A DNA stretch of 64,000 bases. Source: Verpa conica. Lineage: Eukaryota > Ascomycota > Pezizomycetes > Pezizales > Morchellaceae. The translations under genes and the position numbers were made by a program. Below are positions 10,879-22,100 of this stretch, in pieces. The DNA lies in contig JAUFSD010000023.1 of assembly GCA_033030425.1 (NCBI GenBank), forward strand, positions 186,001 through 250,000, in the 5' to 3' direction. Under the pieces are notes generated by a model that ran no database searches, was not told where the DNA came from, and was given only the letters and a program-made list of their open reading frames with translations. The first letter of the stretch is position 1. Each line of letters starts with the position of its first letter.

Positions 10879-13800
10879 ATGCGAACCTTTCATCGTGAGA
10901 GACTGCAACAACCAACCGCCAACTTCCCATCAGTATCACGGAGTCTAAGAAACTCTCGCGGAATACGTTTAGTGACATGTACAGTAGTGCTAAGCTGCCT
11001 ATGTAGTGTTCTTCAATCGTCGATGATCGGGGTATCTGCAGCCCCCACATTCCCAAGATTGATAAAACCGGAAATTCTAGAGGCAGTGGGTTCCGGGAGG
11101 GATGTACGACATCACGAAACGAGTTATGGGCATTACGATAGTACTGACGGAGTTTTGCATGAAAGATTTGGGAAGAGGGGTGGCAAAGTTGAGAGTCAAA
11201 GCAGTGAGAGCTTGGAGGCAAAAGAGACAATAACTACTGCCAACAATTCTCAGAATGATGCGTCGAGTACTGTGGTGGATATCACTTTACCAGAGGTTAC
11301 AGAGACCGTCAGTACCAAGAACCAACAAACTCCTATCGCCGAGACTCCAACAGCTACTGTATCCGAAGTAAATGGTTCGGGGACGACGGAAACATCGATA
11401 GCTCCGAGCCCAATCGGTGAAGATACTCAGGCTGGAAACTCCCCTACTACTACTGAAAATGCTGCCGGACAGATAACAGAAATATCGGTGTCTCAACCCG
11501 GAGAAACAAAGGAGTTGGATAAACCTACTGGTTCGGAGTCAACAGGAAAGGATACTGAATCAGTGACAAAGAGTGTAGACCTTGAAACTGGAACGAGTAA
11601 AGAGGAGCCAGTTCCTTCTCAGACAGCTCCTCCAATAACTGAGGACCAAACAGCGACAGCTTTAACTCCGGAGCCTTCAGTTAGCACTAGCACTATCGTA
11701 GATGAGAAGCCTGTAGCTTCTGGGACATTGCCTTCAAAAGAACTAGGTAAAAAAATTAAATTTATGGGGGGTTTGGAGGACATTTTGTTAATTTTAATGA
11801 TTAGGGACCTCTCAAGCTACAACACCAGTTGAGAGTAATAACGCATCATCTACCTCCGCTCCAAGTACTTCTGAAGTTAATATTCCTATTACTACAACCC
11901 CCCCACAGGTCAGTTTTCGGAATAAAGCGCCGCCCTAGATTATGCCGGTAAAGTATTAACACATGGAATAGGAAACAACTACTAATGAGTTTCCAGCTCA
12001 AGAGTCTCAGCCTGGGGAAGCCCCCATTCAGACGAGCTTTACCGAGCAGTCCCCGGTTCCAAGTCCGTCTTCCGATAATATACCCACAGAAAGCACTCCC
12101 GAGGAAACAATTATTCCTAGTTTAAGCCAAGATCTAGACTCCACCATACCAGCTACATCTACAACAACCTCCATACCTATAATAAGTGATATATTGGGGG
12201 TTCTACCAAGTGATCTAAAGGAAACTCCTAACCCTATCTCAAGTACAGTGGATGATGCGTTACCGGTTACATCCTCTACCTTATTATCTAGCATACCACC
12301 CACTACTACTCCACTTGAGTCACAAAGTACGGGAAACGAGGCCCCGGCTCCTACTTTAACCCTGATTGAAACAACCTCTACTAGTAGTTTTCAGCGATTG
12401 CCAACATCCATTGCTCTACCACCAATTGAGCGTCCAGTAGCTGGAGGAAATGGACAGGATATAACTTCAACAGACAATAGTAAGAGCGTTGAAAGCTCGA
12501 CAGGGGTTAATACAGATAATATTGCCACAGTGTCCCCTACTACCGTTCTAGACATTATAACCACGCAAAGTTCATCAGCTACTATAACTAGTACTGCTTC
12601 TGTTGAAACCCCTGCTACAACTATAGAAAGTACCAGCTCTTCAAATGAGCAAACGTCTACTTCCTCTATTATCGTGCCTTCTCAGACACAAACTACTGAA
12701 ATCCTAACCTCAATCGCTACTACTACTTCGGAATCTGAATCTACAAGTGCCACGCAAGGACTTGATACTACAGTACCTATCATAAGTTCCGAACCAGTCA
12801 CTACTACTTCGGAATCTGAATCTATAAGTACCACCCAAGAACTTAGCCCTACAGTACCTAGCTTAAGTTCCGAACCAGCCACTACTACTGGGTCTCCCGT
12901 AGCATCATTTTCTACCACATCGACCATAAATCAAGATTCTACGATTCCTATAACCACTATTGAACCTAACCCAATATCTTCAAATGCTCCTATAGTGATT
13001 GTGCCTACAATTACTGATATTGTTAATACTACAACTGCTATCGCCACCTCTATTCCTGTCGGATCGACTACAAGTACTTCCATAGCCCTCCCAGAGAGCA
13101 CACAAAGGTTCTCCTCTTCCTCTGCTTCTCTCTCTTCTTTCTCTTCGTCTTCCTCTTCTCCTGTCTCATCATCGTTTCTTTCAACTGCTTCGTCGTCATT
13201 TTCTTCAACTACTTCAACGTCATCGTCTTCTACTACTATATCATCATCTTCCTCTTCTAATTCGTCGGCATCACGATCTTCTTCCACTTCCACTTCCACT
13301 TCCACTTCCACTTCCACTTCCACTTCCACTTCCACTTCCACTTCCACTTCCACTTCTACATCTACTCCTACTCCTACTCCTACTCCTACTTCTACTTCTA
13401 CTTCTTCTTCTACTTCCGCTCCTACTCCTACTCTTTCTTCCGCCTCCACCTCCACCTCTACCTCTACCTCTTCCGCCTCTTCTTCAGTCCCAGCCCCTTC
13501 CACTTCTTCTTCCACCTCAGCCTCTTCCACTTCCGCAACCACCTCTTTTCTCTCTTCATCTATCCCTCCTCCCCCTTCTCCTTCTCCTCCCTCTCCTTCC
13601 ACTTCCTCCTCCTCCTCCGCCTCCTCCTCCTCCGCCTCCTCCTCCTCTCTATTTTTTACTGCTCGACCAACAGACCTCCCACCTAGTCCAGAAAAAAGTT
13701 CTAAAACTTCAATTTTCACTAGTAGTAACTCAGAGACCACCATATCGACCGAGGCCATTAAGAGCACTGAACCAGCGTTGACATCCTCCTCCTCCGGGTC

Positions 13801-14290
13801 CTCCATAACTGAATCCCCAAGCACCGAAGCCACAGAAACACCAACCACCTTCATCACCACAACACCCAACACCTCCTCTTCAACCGACCAAGCCACATCC
13901 ACCGCACAAACCCAAGCCTCTAGTGAGACCGCGCCAACCCAAACCTCCAGCGAAACCCCACCAACCCAAACCTCCAGCGAAACCGCACCCCCAAACACCA
14001 ACTCCCCACAAACAACCTCAACAGAAGAATCAAGCTCCATAGCCCCTATCAACGTTGTAGTCCCCATCACCCGAACAGCCGATATACCACCCTCCCCAGA
14101 AATCACCGCCGGAACCGTAGTCGACGAAAACGGGAACAAAGTCAATATCGTTGCCTTCCCCGACTCCTCTACAAACACCGAACCATTCCCGATGACATTT
14201 CAAGGCGATTCTATACAGCTTTGTATTTCTCCACTTTCGGTCTCTATTTCACTTGTAGTGGCCCTGGTTGGCCATTTGTTCTTCTTGTAA
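10879..14290 (+). CDS. GPI-anchored Ser/Thr-rich cell-wall protein
   Basis: Three exons: 10879-11746, 11805-11908 and 11972-14290, with introns of 58 and 63 bp, giving 1096 residues. Both junctions keep the frame and the Ser/Thr/Pro composition runs across them, which supports the model. Residues 30-55 are hydrophobic and end in an SAA-P context, fitting a signal peptide after a long basic N-region. The body is almost entirely Ser, Thr, Pro, Val and Ile, with a central Ser/Thr-alternating block coded by a TTCCAC hexamer repeat, as expected for a heavily O-mannosylated stalk. The C-terminus (about the last 20 residues) is a hydrophobic tail after small residues, a typical GPI-attachment signal. 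It probably acts at the cell surface as a structural wall protein or adhesin stalk. No folded ligand-binding domain is visible. A short PPSPE motif occurs twice near the C-terminus. A more upstream start is not seen. Confidence 0.82.
13282..13354 (+). repeat. TTCCAC hexamer microsatellite coding Ser-Thr
   Basis: About 12 uninterrupted copies of TTCCAC lie inside exon 3 of the wall-protein gene and encode an alternating Ser-Thr stretch. They are followed by degenerate CTACTC and CCTCCT repeats to about 13650. The unit length is a multiple of three, so copy-number change would alter stalk length without a frameshift. Confidence 0.9.
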
Positions 14291-16118
14291 TCAACAATGA
14301 ATTCCTACATCGATGTAACTAGCTATTTTAAACTAGTAACAACTTCTATTTGGAGTTTCTTTTTTGTTTTACTCGTCAGTCTTTGTTTTTTGTTATTTTT
14401 TTTTTCTTGTTGTTTCTTGGTATTTTTTTTTTTTCGTGCGGGGGGGGAGTTTGTATATTCATCTTATACACTTATCAGAAACAATAGCTTAATAAACACC
14501 CACATACCTAGTGGTTGAACCACACCTTATAATAATAATAATAAAAAAGAAACCCTTACCCGTGCACATACCACCGTGACCCCACCCCTAACCCGAGTGA
14601 CCAAACGTGAGCTCACCCACACCAACAAGTTCCACAAATTGATAACCGACATAGAAAAAAATGAAATAAAAAAAGCCTGCATACATTAATAAAGTACACT
14701 CCATCATAAGAACGCCTCCATAATGCGGCACATATACTTCCTTGCACTCATCAAAGAAAAAAAGAAAAAAAGTATACGCAAACAAGGCTGGCTTTCTGTC
14801 TGGTTAGTTTAGCTATGTATCCAAAATTAAAGGACTTAGAAGAAAAAGAAAAGATATATCATGCATATAATCGTGCAGAAATCGAATCCACCCCACTATT
14901 ATTATTATACTCTATATAGAAACCTAGCTAGTTAGAAGTTTCTTTTTTTTTTTTTTTCATATCATTCCTTGTAGAAATGGAAAAAGAAAAAAAAAAAAAA
15001 AAAAGGGTGGAAAATCAACTCGGCTTAATTTTCTTCCTCCAATGATAGTCGTTTAGCAAGCGCTTTAGAACGTTCCGTCGGGAAGCCTTGCGTCAACGAT
15101 CATGATGGCTAAATTCTTTTCTGGAATACCATGTCCATGTGGCTGGTGGTGGGGTGAGCAGAGGTGTAACCGTTACCGTTAGCAGATGGGTGGGCAGGTG
15201 CGGGAGCCTGCAGTGTTTGATTCTCTTTGTTCTGAGGGAGCGTTGGCATCAATCATCCCTATGTTTTTTTTCTCGCTGTTTTTCTTTGACTTCACCTTTT
15301 TTTCAATCACCGACTCGATGTTCAGGAACTTTTTAAAGCAGAGATAAAAAAACTTTATTTTTGAAAAAAAAAAGATCCAGCCGAAAGGCGAACTACCAGA
15401 GTCCACCCCGCCAGCCAGCCAATTTGTGCATCCATCTACCATAAAACACCAAGAAATACCCTCTTGAAACCATCTTCCATCCTAAACTAAAACTAGAAAA
15501 CCGTGTCATTCTTTTTTCTCTTAGCTACATCTCCAATCTGTCCCCGTCCCCTTACATACAAAACAAAAAGTCATTAACAAAAAAAAAGAAATATATCAAC
15601 GAGGCGGATTTAGTTCTGCAACCGCCAAATGCATAGTAGGTCTGCCCGGAGACCAACTAACAAGTGCGGAAACCTAACCACAAAAGCTAATCGCTCAACA
15701 AACAGGGTCATAAGAAAAAGACTGCAAACCACTCCCAGGTACCCCAAAACCCAACCAACCTGTCATCACCGATAACCCAACCAATCCAAAATAATAAACG
15801 CCAATAAGGTCCTCCGGAAGAAGCAAAGTTAGAAGGTATCATGCCCCAAGAAGAATAAAAATAAAAATCAAAGAACGAAAGCGGAAAATAAAAGTAATAA
15901 AAAAACAGATAAAAACACACAAAATATAAGTGGAGATGGGGTACAGGATGACCTGCAAGAAAGAGAAGAAAGAAATTAGAAAGAAACCCCTCGCTATGAA
16001 TGCTTAGAAAACAAAACCAACCCAATCTCGTTTGACATAAAGAGAAGAAAAAAAATATAAAAAAGAAAATGGAAATGGAAAACAAACAAATTAATCACAA
16101 ACTTAACAAGGAAACAAT
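14291..16118. other. Convergent 3' flanks
   Basis: This lies between the convergent wall-protein and SAM-PH genes and should hold both 3' UTRs. It contains long T, A and G homopolymer tracts (14398-14446, 14940-15004) and purine-rich sequence at 15840-16090. No gene is supported; the Phe-rich open frame on the minus strand at 15708-16085 is a translation of pyrimidine-rich DNA. Confidence 0.65.
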
Positions 16119-19100
16119 TTAGATCCTCTCTCCGTTGACTTCAACCTCGAAGCCTTCCTTCTTTTGCTTAATAGCCTTAGCAAGCATCAACTCTCTCATC
16201 CAATCGATTCTTTCCTCTCGGCTGCCGACAGCGAAGTAGTGAACCTTTCCGATACCACTCTTTCCTGCCTCCGGGGCAGCCGGTACGAGCTGAAAGAAGT
16301 ATGCGCCATTTTCACCCTCCTTGGTGTTCTTCTTTCCAAAGAGCTTAGAGCCCTTGAAAGCAGCAGACAACTTATGGCTAGCGGTAGTAGAGCAAGCAAC
16401 AGAGTAATTATCCATCTCAATAAAGCCATCCTCCTTCTCCATATGTCTAGCATACCCAAGACGAGTACCCTTGAGAACGAAGTGATAGTCTGGCCACTCA
16501 TGGCGGAACCAGTTAGTTCTACGCTTCTTCATCCAACCAGAGTGGGTCCTCTGTGGGGACGGGGCTGGTGCCATCTTGGTACCGTCATCATCCTCCTCAA
16601 CCACTTCCCATTCTGCACTCTCATCGAGAGCAGTCATGAGTGGCTGGGGCTTGAATTGAGAAGAGACAGTTCCACGACGGGCGGGGAGGGGAGTGGGGAC
16701 AGTAGGGAGGGAAGTAGCAGTGAACTGAGAGCGATCAGGGGTGGGGAATCGTCTATAGCGCATATCAGGAGGAACTGACTGCGACTGATAGCGGTCACTG
16801 GGGGGAGGAGTGGAAGAGTGGATAGGAACATCAGCCTCAGAGAAGGGTGTAGTAGTCCTCATCATACCAGCACTAGGGCTACGCATGCGCATGACTGGGG
16901 AATCTGGAGGACAGGCACGTTCCAATCCCATTGTTCGGAGTCCCAAAGATGGGGTCTGAGAACGGAAAGATGAGCTACCAGGAGAACCCTGAGCAGCAGG
17001 AACGGAGTTACCGCCATTTGAACTGTGTGAAGATGTAGGCGGGACCAACGATGGAGTAGGAGTAGTAGATCCTTTGACTGTGTGAGCACGGGCCAAATCC
17101 TCAGCAGACTTGGTTGGCACAGGTGGAGGGGAGTGTCTGCGTTCCTCGAGATGCTGAAGGTGTTGGAGCGTCAAGAAGTGCTTTACGTTCTCCAATGGGT
17201 CCATGCGCCCAACATCCTTGAGAGTATCTTCCTTAAGCTTGACCTCACGGCTGTGGGTAGGTCCCAAAACGTCACTGGAAGCAAGGATACTAGGTGCAAC
17301 CAACGACTCAGGTCTAGTCAAAGACTCAAATATGGAGAGCCTTGGCAGAGCTGAGGCATCGGCGATGCTTGGAGTGGTTGCAATGAATATAGTTCCATGC
17401 TCTGCAGGAGCTCTGCGTCTTCTCTCGGTTTTGGTTCCAGCTGCAGTACCATGCTTGCGGCACTTGTCACCCTTGGAGCACTTATGAGGCTTCTTTTTAG
17501 ACTTGCGAGTATTATCAAAGGAAGTGAAGTCGTCAATGTGCTTGCTGCGTCTTGACCTGCTTGCGACAGATATGGAATCATTGGGGCCAATCTTCTGGGC
17601 TATTCTCTGGCGAGTTGAAACCTTGCTCTGGCGGGAGCGAGCAGATGAATTCTCCTCGACGCCATTAATGGAAGGGACATACTTGACTTGATGCAAGTAG
17701 CCTGAGTCGGCATCAGAGAAAGCAGACTCAGAAGCAACAGAGTCAACAGAGTGCTTCTTGGGGACACGAGCAGTGGTTCTTCGAGCACGCTTCCTGATCT
17801 GGGTTCGTAGGGGTCTTGGCGCATGCTCTTCGTCTGAAGAGTCCTCACGTTCAGTGATTTCCTTTTCCTGTCTTCGCTCGGACCTTGGAAGAAGCGTTGG
17901 AAGGTCTGGGAGGCCTTTGATACCACTGCTGCTGGCACGCATGTGACCAACCTCGCGGACAACTGTTTGATTCTGGCCGTGGTCGGCTCTTGGGGAGGTC
18001 TTGGGCATCTGTGAGCGAGTTGACGACTTTCTTGACATGCGAGATGCGGTGCGAGGGAACGGCTCCTGTTGCATTGGGGGCGAAGAACCAGTGCGGGTGC
18101 GAGTGAACGGCTCCTGCTGCATTGGAGGCGAAGAAGCGGTGCGAGTGCGGAGGTGGTGAATCTCAGACCAGAGCTCAATACGTTTGCCGAAGGATTGGAT
18201 ATCCAACTAATCACACACTTAGTATCTTTCCAGGGTTAGGTTTTTGGGTTAGGGTTTAGAGTGTCACAAACCTCCTTAAGATCTTCCCATTTCAAGTCCA
18301 CGAGAATAGGTCCAGAGATATCATTTCGCTCAAACTTCTCCACGAGTTCCTTCTCAAAACCAAGGGCGGACATCCAGGCACAGACCTGCTTAGGGCTCCA
18401 GCTCTTGACCTCGTCGATGTCGTAGTCGCTAACAACTTGGGAAAGCTCGCTCATTGGTCGAACTTCAGGCTCGCGAAACAAGTATGGAAGGCTTTCGTCG
18501 ATCGCTGATGCAGGCTGCTGAAACTGGGATGGTGATGGGAGTGCTGGTGGTGATGCTGGCGAGGCTGAGGCGGATGGTGTGGGTGGCATAACGATGCTTA
18601 GGCGAGGAATGGTGATATGAGGGATGCAGGTTGGGTGCGACGTACTATAGGAGCGGAAGAGATGCGGTCCCTTTGGTCCAATGGTGCTCATGCTATCGTG
18701 AGATGATGCAGGAGGGGTGTTCAACGAGTAAGTGCGAAACATTGAAGATTTCTCATCGGAAAGCTCAACCATCTGAAAATTTCCAGCCGAATATTCTGGG
18801 AGTGCTGGTGGGGTTGCTGGCACGTCGTACGGTTCGTCGTACTCTGAGAGTGATGAGAAAGTGAGTCCTCCGTCGATGCTTCTCCTGCTCTCGAATGAAG
18901 AATCACTGTCGCCGAGCATCTCGGTCATCATCCTCGCTCTTGCGCCCAACGACTCGATGCTCTCGGCCTCGGAGTGGTCTGCCTCTTCATCCTCTGCAGC
19001 ACTCTCCAAGATAACACTATCCCTTAAACCCCATCCATGCATCGACTTTCTCCTACTCGTCTCTTCAAACTCATCTGAAGAGTCGATTGAGGTTGCTGTT

Positions 19101-19126
19101 GAGAGGGGTCTGAACTTGTTGGACAT
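16119..19126 (-). CDS. SAM and PH domain protein, Boi1/Boi2-like
   Basis: Two exons on the minus strand, 19126-18272 and 18206-16119, with a 65-bp intron (18271-18207), giving 980 residues. The intron falls inside the SAM domain (residues about 242-305), and joining the exons restores a complete domain running from SWSPKQVCAWM to the final helix FGKRIELWSEIHHLR, so the junction is secure. A PH domain occupies about 840-965, starting HSGWMKKRR and ending in the C-terminal helix with the conserved Trp (IDWMREL). The region between is low-complexity and rich in Ser, Pro and Arg, with a 15-residue tandem duplication (RTRT-SSPPMQQEPF) just after the SAM domain. Yeast Boi1/Boi2 combine SAM and PH (plus SH3, not seen here) and act at sites of polarised growth and exocytosis through phosphoinositide and Rho/Cdc42 interactions; a similar role at hyphal tips is inferred. 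Confidence 0.9.
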
Positions 19127-22100
19127 TGGTCTGCTGAGAGAAGCTAACCGTACAGCTAGGTGAGAGTGATGGACGTAATGATTTTGGTGGGAAGGTGTTG
19201 AAGGCTGAGTATATATCCAAAAACCCCAGGTTAGTTTTTATTTTATTTTTCTTGCATCTTTACTGCGCCACGCTGACTCTCTGGGGGGGGGATTTTATTG
19301 CAGATTGTATTTATGCTCACCATAGCTGCTGATTTATGAATTTGCCGATGGATAAGCCTGATCAATTACGGCTGCGGCTATGCACTTGTGAATATATTTT
19401 TTTTTTGGTTCACGATGAGGATGAGAGAGGTGATGGGAGAAGGGAATAAATAAGAGAAACGGGACCCTGTAACCAAATAGGAAACCCGTTAATATGATGA
19501 TGAGGATGAAAGGAAGTTGAGGAGAGACCAGAAGGGGGGGGTGTGGGAAAGCAATGAACGAGGGTCGGTGGGCAGCGATCACTTAAGTAGAGTAACCGTC
19601 ACGGGCAGATGCCGCTGGCTGGCTGGCTAGCAGGCTGGATGCAACCGCTCGGATGGGGTCGGGGGGAGGGCAACAACAACTTGAGGCAGTCTATGAGCTA
19701 CTACTCCAAATACGTGAGGGACAGTTCCAGGTGGAGGAGATTGGTGGGTGTGTGGGAACTGGCCGCTGCTGGGTGAGAGGGGAAATGGGAAATAACCTCC
19801 TCTCCCTCTCTAGCGAGGAGCAGGCACGACAGCCAGCCAGCTAGAGCCAACTTTGCTTGCCTGCTACTGCCTGCTGCTTGCCTGTTACTGCTGCTAATGC
19901 TAATAATGATGCTACCGCCGCCACTGCTGCTGCTGCTGCTACTCTCTGCCCTGCTGCCTCGCACTCCTCCCCCAGCCCAAAAATGTCTTTCGCCTGGTTC
20001 TCTTTACTCCTGCAACATCCCCCACCCATCACCCATATTCAATCTGCACTCGCACCGGCATGTCTAAACGAAGACGTGGTGGTGGTTGGCCATCACAGCG
20101 CCCACACGAGAATACCTGCGACCTGGCACACACCAACAGCTGTTGTTTTTGGGTACGTATCGGTATAGGTTTTCTTAGTACACACCCATCATACATGGCC
20201 CAGGGTGGTTGGGTGACGGGGCAAGCGCTCTCGCATATCACACATACGCGCCCACCGCATGGCATGGCATGGAGCCCGCATCCACTGCGAGTGGTGGTTG
20301 GCTGTCATCCATTATTGCTGCTGTGGGGGGGGTGACTCGGGTGAGTGGTGGTGTCTACGAATAGAGGGCAGCGAGAGAGTCGACGTCTAAATTAAGAAAC
20401 CTGGTCAGGGCTGCCCTAGTCCGGGTCGGGGCAACCTTGAAGCGTTGATCTGCCAGAGCCTTAGCGATATGGCTTGTGGCCGCCCCTCTCCCTCTCTGCT
20501 TTCGGCCCGAAGAATAGAGTGGAGGGAGGAGGGAAAAGGGCACATCAGCCGAAATCGCACCATCCCCCCAGCCCAGAGTGGAAGAGGCATCCCAAACCTG
20601 GATAACTAGACCAGCCAACCCTACGTGATGTCGCTGGAAACAGCCATGGGCCAGGCCAGCCTAGAGCTAGCGGACGAGCAATGGCGTTAGCCTCCGCTGT
20701 CTCCCTGTTGCTCTGTTGCTCTGTTGCTCTGTCGCTCTGTATCTGCATCTCTGTAGCTCTGCACCGTATCTCTGTATCTACGTTCTGGCTTCTAGATTCT
20801 AGCTCCTGGATTCTGGATTCTCGATCCTCAAGCTCCTTCCTTTGCGCAATGTACGCACGGTCACAGTGCGTCAAAGCTCTCAATCCACCGTCACCTCACC
20901 TACTCTCACTCTTACCCTTACTCTCCACAAGTAGATCGTCGTCATGCTTCGCAATTGCCGTGCTATAGTGATAGTGGGCGTAAATTAGCCAAATCAGTCA
21001 AACGTCTCGCACCTCAATTGAGGCGAAGCGAGAATCTGGCAATAGTGTCCCCTTCCCCCCCTTCCCTCCGAAACCCACGCCGCACCTATTCTGAACCTCT
21101 CCCTCTCAGGTAGAGTGGTCTAGATGGGTACAGTGCAATACACGCATTCATCGCGATATATGCCATTGGCACGAGTAGATAGCGTAGCAGTGTAGAGACC
21201 AGAGTAGAGTACATGATCAATCCCTTCACGGCTAGCTACTCCCCCCCATGCCGTTGTGAATAGTCTACTTTAGGATACATGCTTTGTCGCCTCTCTCCAC
21301 TCCTACATGTATGTACTCTCTTCACGCTGGTACCTACATACGGCTTCATGCCATCATGAGATGAGCACGAGTCACGACCCCAGGGCCCTGCCTGCCTGCC
21401 TGCCTGCCCCAACCGGTGCGAATCAGCTTTCCCCCCTAACCATCGCAATGGATGCCGATTGATTACCGCTAAATGCCCACCCGAAAAGAAGCGACCACGG
21501 GCTGATGGAAGCCCGCAGGTAACAGGTAGAAACATAGACAAGCAGAAACAATCCTTTCGCAAATGAAGAGGTAGCGGGAAGGGGCAATTGCCGACCGGGC
21601 AAGACTCTGGAATTTCCATGGTCCATCGCTCACGTGTATCACACACTTGCCCACAAATGGCCCGTTTAACCAATTACCTGTCTCTTTTCTTTCCCTCCTC
21701 GGATTCTGTGAATCCCTGGGGCGGTGAAGCTAGGTCCTTGCTTGCAGAAACCGTTTATTCCGAGATGGTTTTTATTTTCTTTTATTTCTTTTTTTTTTTC
21801 CCTTATTTTTCCCCCTGCCCTTCACACCCTCGCTAATATCCACAATCGTTATTAACCAGGGTTCCGCTGAAAAAAACAAAACGTTGGTAACCCACAATGA
21901 CGTTTTTCATTCGCCCGTGAAATAAATACTCCCCCCCTCGCCGACTGTCCAATCCCCATCGTTGGAACTGTCGACATTCGGTGTGTACATCCGGCTTGTA
22001 CTACCTCGCCATACATTTCCAAAGTACCCCGACACACACACACACACGTGCCGATTCCCACTGTTTAATTACCCATTACTTATCACAGAAATCCTTTCCC

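Noticed and set aside
13282..13354. CRISPR-like regular repeat
   Set aside because: Contiguous hexamer microsatellite with no spacers, in a eukaryotic coding exon.
12931..14178. 415-codon Glu/Val-rich frame on the minus strand
   Set aside because: It is the exact complement of the Ser/Thr repeat exon; its composition follows from the repeats.
15708..16085. Phe-rich 125-codon minus-strand frame
   Set aside because: Translation of purine/pyrimidine-rich 3' flank of the SAM-PH gene; no signal beyond composition.
16164..18214. Several 90 to 204-codon frames on both strands inside the SAM-PH gene
   Set aside because: Shadows of the real coding frame, which carries the PH domain and the spliced SAM domain.
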